From: Caballeronia sp.
GTDB taxonomy: Bacteria; Pseudomonadota; Gammaproteobacteria; Burkholderiales; Burkholderiaceae
Assembly (NCBI RefSeq): GCF_028292365.1
Contig: NZ_JAQGMM010000095.1
Coordinates: 1-46,942, forward strand
Direction: 5' to 3'
DNA: 46,942 nt
Below, piece after piece: positions 9,797 through 16,466 of this stretch (positions are counted from its first letter, which is position 1; the number at the start of each line of letters is the position of its first letter). Below the pieces are notes generated by a model. It searched no databases. It was given only the letters and a program-made list of their open reading frames with translations, and was not told the origin of the DNA. Both the position numbers and the translations under genes were made by a program.

Positions 9797-9917
9797 GCGT
9801 TTGGGCGAGGGAACAAAACTGATGGAGCGCCGATGGAGCAAAGCGGCGGCGCTTGGGTCTTACATGACACGCGAATCTCGTGCCTCAGCGGGCCGTGCGT
9901 TTTTTACCGAATCCGGC

Positions 9918-9947
9918 ATTGTAGACGGGCGGCGTCGCGCGCGTCAT
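9918..9947 (-). promoter_or_regulatory. Possible sigma-70 promoter of the glycosyltransferase-MATE operon
   Basis: On the minus strand, ATGACG (9947-9942) and TACAAT (9923-9918) are separated by 18 bases. This gives a predicted start about 70-115 bases before the coding region, depending on which start codon is used. It lies after the rpmE2 terminator, which is where an independent promoter would be needed. It is inferred by eye only. Confidence 0.4.
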
Positions 9948-10040
9948 TGCGGTGCTTGTAAGCGACTGGGTTCTGTGGAATTTGGCGAGGCGGGTCCGCC
10001 GGATTGTCTCCAAATTGCACCAATGCGCGGGGCATGGACG

Positions 10041-10066
10041 AAAAAAAGGCAGCTTTCGCTGCCTTT
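10041..10066 (-). terminator. Rho-independent terminator of rpmE2
   Basis: Read on the minus strand, a perfect 9-bp stem (AAAGGCAGC with GCTGCCTTT) closes a GAAA tetraloop (a stable GNRA loop) and runs into a tract of seven T residues. It lies 35 bases beyond the rpmE2 stop codon, so it should end that transcript. The other strand lacks a T tract. Confidence 0.88.
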
Positions 10067-10100
10067 CTTCGAATCCAGCCTTGGCTGTTTTCTCGACAAA

Positions 10101-10355
10101 TTACTTCTTTGCCGAAAATGCTGCGAACTTCTTGTTGAATTTCTCGACGCGGCCAGCCGTGTCCATGATCTTTTGATTACCGGTGTAGAACGGATGCGAT
10201 TCCGACGACACTTCGATCTTTGCCAGCGGGTACGTCTTGCCTTCGAACTCGCCGGTTTCGCGCGTGTTGATCGTCGAACGGGTGATGAACTTGAAGTCGT
10301 TCGAGATGTCGACAAACAGCACTTCGCGGTAATTCGGGTGAATGCCTTCTTTCAT
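10101..10355 (-). CDS. rpmE2: 50S ribosomal protein L31 type B
   Basis: This is a large-subunit ribosomal protein of 84 residues that helps bridge the subunits. It starts [14 protein letters not shown], has the L31 core [20 protein letters not shown] and ends in a basic tail, [12 protein letters not shown]. There is no cysteine in the protein, so it is the zinc-independent type B (C-) form, which is longer than the zinc-binding type A form. In organisms that have both forms, type B replaces type A under zinc starvation; whether a type A copy exists elsewhere here cannot be seen. The gene stands alone, with a strong terminator after it and a leader of roughly 117 bases if the proposed promoter is correct. 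Confidence 0.97.
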   Translation of the reverse strand: MKEGIHPNYREVLFVDISNDFKFITRSTINTRETGEFEGKTYPLAKIEVSSESHPFYTGNQKIMDTAGRVEKFNKKFAAFSAKK

Positions 10356-10478
10356 GGTCTTTCCTTGGTATCTGTTGGTAGCCAGCCCACCCGGGTTACG
10401 GGTTTTGCGCGGATTTTCGGGGTTTTTCTTAACCGATCCTGCGAGCGCGAGCCACTTGCCTGAGGTCGAAAAGCGGAG

Positions 10479-10507
10479 ATTATGCCAGAAAATCAGCTGT
10501 TTGGCAT
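10479..10507 (-). promoter_or_regulatory. Possible rpmE2 promoter overlapping an inverted repeat
   Basis: On the minus strand, CATAAT (10484-10479) lies 17 bases after ATGCCA (10507-10502). This -35-like hexamer and the start of the -10 box also form an inverted repeat, ATGCCA with TGGCAT (10482-10507). A repressor bound there would cover the promoter. I recognise no known operator, and it does not resemble the published Zur boxes I know of. The predicted leader is about 117 bases long. Confidence 0.35.
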
Positions 10508-10540
10508 GTTTTCAGGCGGTTCTGGACTGAGACACCGGCG

Positions 10541-11380
10541 TCATTCCTGCCCCGGCGCGGCCAGCGCGCCTACGCTTGCCGGATCTTGCCGGTAATACCG
10601 CGCGAGCAACCGGTACAACTCCGGATATTCCCGCTCAAACGCCACCGGCTGTACAAACAGCGCTTCACTGCAGACTGCAAAAAACTCCGACGGATGGTCG
10701 GCGGCGTAGGGATCAATCAGCGATTCGCGCTCAAACCGGCCCCAGCGGCGCGGTGGAACGGCATCGACCTGAGCGCAGAAATGGTCATAGGCGTGATCGA
10801 AGACGTCGTTCCAGGCGTTGGAATCGAGCGGCGCGTGCCAGCCTCGAAAGAGCGGTGGATGGCCGTCCGCCTCGCCATTGAGCATGTCGATCTTGTGCGC
10901 GAATTCGTGGATCACCACGTTGTAGGCGTCCTCGCCGTCGGTCATCTGCGCATCTTCCCACGACAGCACGACGGGCCCGCCTTCCCACGCCTCGCCGCTC
11001 GCATCATGTTCGATCTCGTGCACCACGCCGGCCTCGTCCTCGACCGTCTTACGGATCACGAACTCGCCCGGATAAACAATCACGCCGACCCAGCCACGAT
11101 ACAACTCCAGGCTCAGATTCAGCACGGGCAGGCAGGCCTGCGCTGCGATGGCGACGATCATTGCGTCGGTGAGCGGCAGATCGTGGGCGGTCGAAAACTC
11201 CTTTTCCGCGATAAAAAGCGTTGTGCATTCGCGCAACCGGGCGCGTTCGGCGTCGTCGAGATGGCCGAAAAATGGCAGGCGATCGAGCGTGTTTTGCCAG
11301 AGTGCGGCGTCGATAGCGTGTTTGCGCAGCGCTCTTTCACGACGATTTCCGCTAATCAGCCGGGTCAGGAAATTAGCCAT
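10541..11380 (-). CDS. mtfA: M90-family zinc peptidase, MtfA-like
   Basis: This is a cytosolic metallopeptidase of 279 residues. The zinc site is HEFAH (His158, Glu159, His162), and a likely third ligand is Glu232 in HPSEFFAVCSE, the arrangement seen in E. coli MtfA. E. coli MtfA binds the glucose-system repressor Mlc and is activated by it; whether Mlc exists here is unknown, so the partner is open. The N-terminus (FLTRLISGNRRERALRKHAI) is basic. The gene lies 31 bases after the MFS transporter gene on the same strand and may be read through from it, though nothing ties the functions together. There is no strong ribosome binding site; a GAGGA lies about 15 bases before the ATG. Confidence 0.9.
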   Translation of the reverse strand: MANFLTRLISGNRRERALRKHAIDAALWQNTLDRLPFFGHLDDAERARLRECTTLFIAEKEFSTAHDLPLTDAMIVAIAAQACLPVLNLSLELYRGWVGVIVYPGEFVIRKTVEDEAGVVHEIEHDASGEAWEGGPVVLSWEDAQMTDGEDAYNVVIHEFAHKIDMLNGEADGHPPLFRGWHAPLDSNAWNDVFDHAYDHFCAQVDAVPPRRWGRFERESLIDPYAADHPSEFFAVCSEALFVQPVAFEREYPELYRLLARYYRQDPASVGALAAPGQE

Positions 11381-11411
11381 GAGACGTATATTTGTCCTCG
11401 TTTTCTCAAGC

Positions 11412-12959
11412 TCAATCGATCTGTTTCTGCCAGAGCGCGAACACGCCGCCGCAAATCGCCACGCCCGTCAGGAAATAAAAGCCGTCGAGCGAAGCCAGGA
11501 AACTCGCTTGTTGCGCGACCGTGCGGGCGATGGTTGCAATCGCGAGCGCGTGGGCATCGACGGCTGAATGGCCAGCCGTTGCGAAGCCATTCGCGAGCGC
11601 ATTCGCGGCGTTCTGAAACTCCGGATTGTACGGATTCACGGCTTCGGCGAGGCGCGACTGATGCAGCGCTTGCCGATGCTGCTCGACAATAATCACTGCC
11701 GCCGTGGCAAACGAGAGCGTCAACTGCCGCACAATATTCTTCAGCCGGTAGCCGTGCGTAAACTCCTCGATCTCAAAAATCCTGAACGTCAGGTTTGCCA
11801 CTGGCAGCACGATGAACAGCAGCAGTAATCCACGCAGCAGCATGGGCAGGATCAGGTCGCTTTGGGCCACGCCCGGCGACATGCGCGTCATCAGCCATCC
11901 GACCAGCGCGGCAATCGCAAAACCCGGCACGATGATCCACTTCTTTCGCGGCACATACTTCGTGAATTTGAAATACAGGAACAGCGCGGAACCTGAGATC
12001 AGCGATGTGATCCCGACCAGTTGACCCGTATTTTCGACGGGATAACCGAGTCCCTGTTCGAGGAATCGCGAGATCAGGTAGCTGAACCCCGTGGACTCGA
12101 AGTAATAGAACATGTAAAGCAGGAGGCCGACCTGAAACGAGCGTTCGCGCAGCGCATGAAGGCGCACGAGCGGCGCAGGGTGATGCCATTGATGCCACGC
12201 GAACCAGGCGAGGGCGCTAATTCCCGCCACCGTCAGCAGCACGAGCGCGGGCGATGTGCTGAAGTGCACGAAGCGCACTTGTTGCATCACGATCTGCAGT
12301 GCGCCTTGTGCAAATGCAAACAAAAGATACGGCCAGAAACTGGTCGCGCCGCGTTCTTCCCGCACCACATTGCCGGTATCAGGCAATGCGAGCATGGCCA
12401 GGACGGCGAATGCGAGCCCTGCGGGCGCGGTGCAGGCGAACAACGCGCGCCAGTCGAAATGCGACACCAGCCAGCCGCCAAGCAAGGGCGCAACCGCGCT
12501 GCTGCCCACAATCAGGATCAGGAACGCCCGCGTCGCGCCGGCGCGTTTTTGCGGGGTGAAGCTCACCTGGATCAGGATGCGGCACGCGCCCATCATCGGA
12601 CCGATGAAGTAACCTTGCAAACCGCGCGTGAACATCAGCTGCAGCGAGGTTTCAGTGAGCGCAGACATCATTGCGCCGCACGCGTACAGCAGCATGCAGC
12701 CGGCCACGTAACGCCGGTGCCCGAGACGGTCCACCCACCATTGCTGCTGCAGGATCCCGAGCACTGCGGCGACTGCGTAAGCACTCGACGACCACACGAG
12801 CTCATCCGGCGATGCATTGATGCCGCCCGCAATGTAGCTGGCGAAAAACGAGAAGATGGCGTTGTCGAAGTAATCCAGCCCGGTCACGAGTGCGAGCACC
12901 CACGGGAAAAAATCGCCGCGCAATCGCTCGACCGTGAACACGGGCGCCCGTGCGCTCAT
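11412..12959 (-). CDS. MFS transporter, DHA2-like drug efflux type
   Basis: This inner-membrane proton antiporter has 515 residues and about 14 hydrophobic segments, the size of the DHA2 (EmrB-like) group. The MFS loop 2-3 motif appears as WWVDRLGHRRY (residues 74-84). RGLQGYFIGPMMGACRILI and GSSAVAPLLGGWL (motif C-like, in the antiporter helix) follow. The start ATG shares its A with the stop codon of the upstream merR gene (TAATG), so the pair is translationally coupled. This supports the view that the MerR protein controls the pump in response to an efflux substrate. The substrate is unknown. No membrane-fusion or outer-membrane partner gene is next to it, so it may act alone. Confidence 0.92.
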   Translation of the reverse strand: MSARAPVFTVERLRGDFFPWVLALVTGLDYFDNAIFSFFASYIAGGINASPDELVWSSSAYAVAAVLGILQQQWWVDRLGHRRYVAGCMLLYACGAMMSALTETSLQLMFTRGLQGYFIGPMMGACRILIQVSFTPQKRAGATRAFLILIVGSSAVAPLLGGWLVSHFDWRALFACTAPAGLAFAVLAMLALPDTGNVVREERGATSFWPYLLFAFAQGALQIVMQQVRFVHFSTSPALVLLTVAGISALAWFAWHQWHHPAPLVRLHALRERSFQVGLLLYMFYYFESTGFSYLISRFLEQGLGYPVENTGQLVGITSLISGSALFLYFKFTKYVPRKKWIIVPGFAIAALVGWLMTRMSPGVAQSDLILPMLLRGLLLLFIVLPVANLTFRIFEIEEFTHGYRLKNIVRQLTLSFATAAVIIVEQHRQALHQSRLAEAVNPYNPEFQNAANALANGFATAGHSAVDAHALAIATIARTVAQQASFLASLDGFYFLTGVAICGGVFALWQKQID

Positions 12960-13438
12960 TACTTCTTGCCCCTGGCCTTCGCGCTCGCGTTCGATCTTTG
13001 TTCGAGCAGTGCGTCAGCAGGCTGGCCCGCAAGCCGTGCTTCCACGTAATCCAGGTCGAGACGCAGTTCTGCGCGCACCGCTTGCGCTTCTTTCAGCTCG
13101 CGGCGTACGGACTCGATGCGGGTATCGATAGCATCAAGTTGCTGCTGCAGACCCTGGCGGATGTCCGCCAGCGAATCTGGCGAATAGCGGTTCTGCCCAG
13201 CTTCCGTTTTTTCGAGCGGCCGCTTGAGCATTTCCACGATGCCGTGCAGCGAAAATCCCAGCGACCTCAGCCGCAAGATTCGCCCGAAGCGCTCCAGGTC
13301 ATTTTCGTCGTATAGCCGATAACGCCCCTCGCTGCGGTTGGGCGTAACGAGACCACGTTCTTCGTAGTATTTCAGCGTGCGCGGAGTGACGCCGAGGCGT
13401 TCGGCGGCGTCGCGCACGGTAAGCAGTTCGCTGGACAT
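12959..13438 (-). CDS. MerR-family transcriptional regulator
   Basis: This is a DNA-binding regulator of 159 residues. The winged helix-turn-helix is LLTVRDAAERLGVTPRTLKY (residues 5-24), followed by RSEGRYRLYDENDLERF and the MerR hallmark RILRLRSLGFSLHGI. The C-terminal half is a long, charged coiled coil for dimerisation, ending in a Lys-rich tail. The protein has no cysteine, so it is not a metal or SoxR-type sensor. A small organic ligand or another signal is more likely. It overlaps the MFS efflux gene by one base and probably controls it together with its own expression, through the repeat overlapping its promoter at 13482-13515. Confidence 0.95.
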   Translation of the reverse strand: MSSELLTVRDAAERLGVTPRTLKYYEERGLVTPNRSEGRYRLYDENDLERFGRILRLRSLGFSLHGIVEMLKRPLEKTEAGQNRYSPDSLADIRQGLQQQLDAIDTRIESVRRELKEAQAVRAELRLDLDYVEARLAGQPADALLEQRSNASAKARGKK

Positions 13439-13481
13439 GGCGCTGGCCGATGGTTCTATCGGCGGATGAGGATATCCCGAA

Positions 13482-13515
13482 ATTATAGATCAACATGAAC
13501 GTGAACGTACACGTT
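13482..13515 (-). promoter_or_regulatory. merR-MFS promoter with candidate MerR operator
   Basis: On the minus strand a perfect -10 box TATAAT (13487-13482) sits about 44 bases before the merR start codon. Just upstream, an inverted repeat AACGTG-6-CACGTT (13498-13515) covers the place where the -35 box should be, and the half-sites also form tandem ACGTTC steps. A dyad over the spacer or -35 region is the usual layout for MerR-family autoregulation. The exact -35 hexamer is poor, which also fits activator dependence. Confidence 0.55.
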
Positions 13516-13544
13516 ACCAATCGCGTCACTCGTTTCGGCAGACG

Positions 13545-13576
13545 AAAAAAAGCCGCCCGCGAACGCGGGCGGCTTT
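13545..13576 (-). terminator. Rho-independent terminator of rho
   Basis: Read on the minus strand, a perfect 12-bp stem (AAAGCCGCCCGC paired with GCGGGCGGCTTT) closes a GTTC loop and continues into a tract of seven or more T residues. It begins about 50 bases after the rho stop codon and separates rho from merR. Confidence 0.92.
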
Positions 13577-13628
13577 CATGTTTCGAACCAGGGCCTTGGA
13601 TTAACTCGGTCTGACTCAATGAGTTGAA

Positions 13629-14894
13629 TTAACTACCGCCGCGGCGCATCAGATCGAAGAATTCAGCGTTGTTCTTGGTCTGACGGATCTTGTCGAGCAG
13701 GAACTCCATGGATTCGACTTCGTCCATGTCGTGAATGAACTTGCGCAGCACCCAGACTTTTTGCAGCAGGTCCGGCTTGATCAGCAGTTCTTCGCGGCGT
13801 GTGCCCGACTTGTTCAGGTTGATCGACGGATAGACGCGCTTTTCTGCGAGACGGCGTTCCAGGTGCACTTCCATGTTGCCGGTGCCCTTGAACTCTTCGT
13901 AGATCACGTCGTCCATCCGGCTGCCGGTTTCAATCAGCGCCGTGCCGATGATGGTCAGCGATCCGCCTTCCTCAATATTGCGCGCCGCGCCGAAGAAGCG
14001 CTTCGGGCGTTGCAGTGCGTTGGCATCAACACCGCCGGTGAGCACCTTGCCCGACGCCGGCACAACCGTGTTGTAGGCACGTGCGAGACGGGTGATGGAG
14101 TCGAGAAGAATCACGACGTCGTGCTTCATTTCGACCAGGCGCTTGGCTTTTTCGATCACCATTTCCGCGACTTGCACGTGGCGCGCGGCGGGTTCGTCGA
14201 AGGTGGAGGCGATCACTTCGCCGACCACCGAGCGCTGCATTTCCGTCACTTCTTCCGGCCGGTCGTCGATCAGCAGCACGAACAGCACGATATCCGGGTG
14301 GTTCGATTTGATCGCATGCGCAATGTGCTGCAGCATCACGGTCTTGCCCGATTTCGGCGATGCCACCAGCAAGCCGCGCTGACCCTTGCCGATAGGCGAG
14401 ATCATGTCGATGATCCGGCCCGTCACGTTCTCTTCACCGCGCATTTCGCGTTCGAGCGGCATCGGCTTGTTCGGATGCAGCGGCGTCAGGTTTTCGAACA
14501 TGATCTTGTGCTTCGAGGCTTCCGGCGCCTGGCCGTTGACCTTGTCCACCTTGACCAGTGCAAAGTAGCGCTCGCCGTCTTTCGGCGTACGCACTTCACC
14601 TTCGATGGTGTCGCCTGTGTGCAGATTGAAGCGGCGGATCTGCGAGGGGCTAATGTAGATGTCGTCTGTGCTGGCGAGATATGAAGTCTCGGGCGACCGG
14701 AGGAAGCCGAAGCCGTCAGGTAATACTTCGAGCGTGCCGTCGCCGAAGATCGTGTCGCCAGTCTTGGCGCGCTTTTTAAGAATCGCGAACATCAATTCCT
14801 GCTTGCGCAGTCGATTGGCGTTTTCGATCTCCAGGCCATTGGCCATTTCGATCAATGCGGAGACGTGCTGAGACTTGAGCTCGGATAAATGCAT
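13629..14894 (-). CDS. rho: Transcription termination factor Rho
   Basis: This is the hexameric RNA-dependent ATPase and helicase that ends transcription at C-rich sites; it has 421 residues. The N-terminal RNA-binding part contains the cold-shock-like motifs GFGFLRSP and [15 protein letters not shown] (about residues 61-91). The Walker A motif is [14 protein letters not shown] (about 175-188) and Walker B is [16 protein letters not shown]. The loop segments [16 protein letters not shown] and [16 protein letters not shown] give the secondary RNA-binding and arginine-finger region. There is no Asp/Gly-rich insertion like that of actinobacterial Rho, and the length matches E. coli (419). It lies downstream of trxA on the same strand but has its own leader of more than 100 bases and a likely promoter near 15019. 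E. coli rho is self-controlled by attenuation in its leader, and the leader repeat here may matter for that. Confidence 0.98.
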   Translation of the reverse strand: MHLSELKSQHVSALIEMANGLEIENANRLRKQELMFAILKKRAKTGDTIFGDGTLEVLPDGFGFLRSPETSYLASTDDIYISPSQIRRFNLHTGDTIEGEVRTPKDGERYFALVKVDKVNGQAPEASKHKIMFENLTPLHPNKPMPLEREMRGEENVTGRIIDMISPIGKGQRGLLVASPKSGKTVMLQHIAHAIKSNHPDIVLFVLLIDDRPEEVTEMQRSVVGEVIASTFDEPAARHVQVAEMVIEKAKRLVEMKHDVVILLDSITRLARAYNTVVPASGKVLTGGVDANALQRPKRFFGAARNIEEGGSLTIIGTALIETGSRMDDVIYEEFKGTGNMEVHLERRLAEKRVYPSINLNKSGTRREELLIKPDLLQKVWVLRKFIHDMDEVESMEFLLDKIRQTKNNAEFFDLMRRGGS

Positions 14895-14968
14895 ACGGAT
14901 TTCCCGCCAGGGAGAAGAGGTACAACAGAGAATTTGGGAGGAGAAGTGAGCTGAACGCTCAAGGACCT

Positions 14969-15008
14969 AAACGTCTTGCCGTCTTAAGAAACGTCTTGCA
15001 GTCTTAGG
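14969..15008 (-). repeat. 20-bp tandem duplication at the start of the rho leader
   Basis: Two adjacent copies of a 20-base unit (14969-14988 and 14989-15008) differ at only two positions. Both contain AAACGTCTTGC followed by GTCTTA. On the minus strand they should form roughly the first 40 bases of the rho mRNA if transcription starts near 15007. They are visible directly; the function is unknown. Confidence 0.85.
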
Positions 15009-15013
15009 ATTCT

Positions 15014-15022
15014 AGCATAGCA
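15014..15022 (-). promoter_or_regulatory. Possible extended -10 promoter of rho
   Basis: On the minus strand TG-C-TATGCT (15022-15014) is an extended -10 element. It would start transcription near 15007, about 113 bases before the rho ATG. No good -35 box is seen, which extended -10 promoters tolerate. Confidence 0.4.
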
Positions 15023-15283
15023 CATGCCGACAGGCCCTCGGGTGGCCTTGGTAACAGTGTGATTCGTGCATGTTGTGACCTCACAACAATTTGCTGGAAT
15101 CACCACGTGCAGCTAGCTGCTTTTTCCGCTTTTACTTGTTTTGGTCGATGCTGCCCGGACCATGGATAACCCCCGGCGCAGGCACCACATCTTGTCGCTG
15201 AAAGGAAGCTGATCCACGAGAGCCGGAAATGCCATTGCGGGCTTTCCGGCTTCGAGTCACAACGTCGGCCCTGCAGCTTCAAA

Positions 15284-15610
15284 TCACAGATTGCTGTCCA
15301 GAAACGCGGTCAGTTGCGACTTGGACAATGCGCCAACCTTCTGCGCGGCTACTGCACCATTCTTGAACAGGATCAGCGTGGGAATGCCGCGCACTCCAAA
15401 CTTCACCGGTGTTGATTGATGCTCGTCCACATTGATCTTTGCGATCTGCAGGCGGTCGCCGTAGTCCTTGGCCACTTCGTCGAGAATCGGAGCAATCATC
15501 TTGCAAGGACCGCACCATTCCGCCCAGAAGTCGAGCAAGACAGGTTTATCCGATTTCGTGACGTCCTGGTCAAAGGATGCGTCGCTGATATGTTTGATCG
15601 ATTCGCTCAT
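15284..15610 (-). CDS. trxA: Thioredoxin 1
   Basis: This is the cytosolic disulfide reductase that serves ribonucleotide reductase, methionine sulfoxide reductase and other enzymes; it has 108 residues. The active site WCGPC spans residues 32-36, preceded by LLDFWAE. The cis-proline loop appears as [12 protein letters not shown], and the C-terminus is [16 protein letters not shown] chose the ATG at 15610 (MSESIKHIS). It matches the family length and has GAGG about ten bases upstream, whereas a longer in-frame extension would add 39 unrelated residues. rho follows on the same strand, a widespread gene order, but 389 bases intervene and rho appears to have its own promoter. Confidence 0.98.
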   Translation of the reverse strand: MSESIKHISDASFDQDVTKSDKPVLLDFWAEWCGPCKMIAPILDEVAKDYGDRLQIAKINVDEHQSTPVKFGVRGIPTLILFKNGAVAAQKVGALSKSQLTAFLDSNL

Positions 15611-15877
15611 TATGTGAATACCTCTATGAATTCGAGGCCCGCGTTTGAATGCTCGCCACGATACACCAAAACAGGAAATAGTTCGCCGCGCTGCGGGGTG
15701 TAGAGCCGCTCGCTTGGATGGGCGCATACCGTTGCCGGAAAAGCCGCGTTCTGCCCGTCACACGGTGATTAACCGGTGCTTCAAATTGTCATCTTAGCTT
15801 ACTTTGCTATCTGTTGCCGGGTACCGATAGGCCCCGTCTGGACGACCCTCCGGCGCGCGATATTGCACCATAATTAA

Positions 15878-15897
15878 CCGCGTATTTCCGCGTATTT
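15878..15897. repeat. 10-bp tandem duplication
   Basis: CCGCGTATTT occurs twice head to tail (15878-15887 and 15888-15897) in the AT-rich middle of the trxA/ffs divergent region. This is one of several short intergenic tandem duplications in the window. Confidence 0.8.
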
Positions 15898-16009
15898 ATA
15901 TACAGCGAGCCGATCCGGCAAGGCGGCTGGCCCGATGTCACGCATATTGCGATTGCGCGCCCGAATTGCAATAGCACTCGCCTTGGTGGTGGGCGCGGCG
16001 ATCCTTCTC

Positions 16010-16018
16010 TGATATGAT
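16010..16018 (+). promoter_or_regulatory. Extended -10 element of the ffs promoter
   Basis: TG-A-TATGAT (16010-16018) ends 7 bases before the predicted 5' end of the SRP RNA at 16026, the right distance for a transcription start. No clear -35 hexamer lies 16-18 bases upstream, so the TG extension probably compensates. Confidence 0.6.
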
Positions 16019-16025
16019 TCTCCGT

Positions 16026-16121
16026 GACGGGCCTCCTCGCATGGTGGCGCGGTCAATCTGGTCAGGTCGGGAACGAAGCAGCCACAGCCGTTTTCTACCA
16101 GTGCCGAGGGTCGGGCTCGTC
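16026..16121 (+). ncRNA. ffs: Signal recognition particle RNA, 4.5S type
   Basis: This is the RNA of the signal recognition particle, which binds Ffh and targets nascent membrane proteins to FtsY and the translocon. The conserved apical domain is plain: GGTCAGGTC, then the GGAA tetraloop closed by G-C, then GAAGCAGCC. The E. coli closing pair is C-G, so this is a compensated swap. The asymmetric loop strands that bind Ffh flank it. The ends pair imperfectly (GACGGGC at the 5' side with the GGGCTCGTC region at the 3' side) to give a hairpin of about 96 bases, the size of the minimal bacterial RNA. The ends are estimated from pairing and from the -10 box. It lies upstream of dnaX, a common beta-proteobacterial arrangement. 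Confidence 0.93.
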
Positions 16122-16466
16122 ACCTTCGCTTTTCTTGTTTGGGTCGTTCTTGTTTGCTTCGCCATAAGCTAGTCATTCTCACTAGCTCACAACACCCCCG
16201 TAGTTTCCCCAAGCGTCGCATCGTTTTGTCCCTCGTTTCAAACCTCCTGTCCTCCGGTTTCCGGATGCCTTGTCAGATTTGCGTCTGTCGCGCGCCAGAT
16301 TGCTCGCTCGTTTCCACGTTTTCATTCGCATTTCCCATCGAAGTCTTTTGCCGCCCAAGAAGCCGTTCTGCCCGTATGCAGTGCAGGTTCCTGCGCGCTG
16401 CTTCACCAGGTGCGCGCCCCTCCGCGAAACGCTTTTGCCTCTTGACGTTGCTGATACAATTTCGGC
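16122..16466. other. ffs-dnaX intergenic region
   Basis: These 345 bases begin with a T-rich tail that may end ffs transcription (TTCGCTTTTCTTGTTT). An inverted repeat AGCTAGT-7-ACTAGCT (16167-16187) follows, with no T tract after it. The right end holds the dnaX -10 box immediately before the gene. Open frames here are Cys/Arg-rich and do not look real. Confidence 0.6.
16452..16460 (+). promoter_or_regulatory. Extended -10 box immediately upstream of dnaX
   Basis: TG-A-TACAAT (16452-16460) ends exactly six bases before the dnaX ATG, so transcription would start at or next to the start codon. No ribosome binding site precedes the ATG, which fits a leaderless mRNA. It is a prediction by eye. 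Confidence 0.5.

Larger units (their letters stand above)
9797..10100. other. Intergenic region between rpmE2 and the membrane glycosyltransferase
   Basis: These 304 bases hold the rpmE2 terminator near the right end and a possible minus-strand promoter for the glycosyltransferase-MATE pair near 9918-9947. Reading frames here are short and have no recognisable product. Nothing else stands out. Confidence 0.6.
14895..15283. other. trxA-rho intergenic region (rho leader)
   Basis: This stretch holds the likely rho promoter and leader (14895-15022). Beyond it, toward trxA, is a palindrome GCAGCT-AGCTGC (15109-15120). There is also a 9-bp inverted repeat AGCCGGAAA with TTTCCGGCT (15221-15229 and 15243-15251) just after the trxA stop codon. 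The latter could fold in the trxA mRNA but has no T tract on the minus strand, so I do not call it a terminator. I find no coding frame with recognisable content. Confidence 0.6.
15611..16025. other. Divergent intergenic region between trxA and ffs
   Basis: This 415-base strand-switch region must carry the trxA promoter (minus strand) and the ffs promoter (plus strand, extended -10 at 16010-16018). A locally AT-rich stretch around 15865-15900 contains a 10-bp tandem duplication. I see no convincing trxA promoter by eye and no protein-coding content. Confidence 0.6.

Noticed and set aside
10060..10080. TTCGAATCC, resembling the T-loop of a tRNA
   Set aside because: No acceptor, D or anticodon stem can be built around it. 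It lies between the rpmE2 stop codon and its terminator hairpin.
15109..15125. GCAGCTAGCTGC followed by TTTTT on the plus strand as a terminator
   Set aside because: The palindrome leaves no room for a hairpin loop without breaking several pairs, and no plus-strand gene ends nearby.
16167..16187. Inverted repeat AGCTAGT/ACTAGCT as the ffs terminator
   Set aside because: No T tract follows on either strand, so it does not meet the usual terminator form. It is noted only as a dyad.
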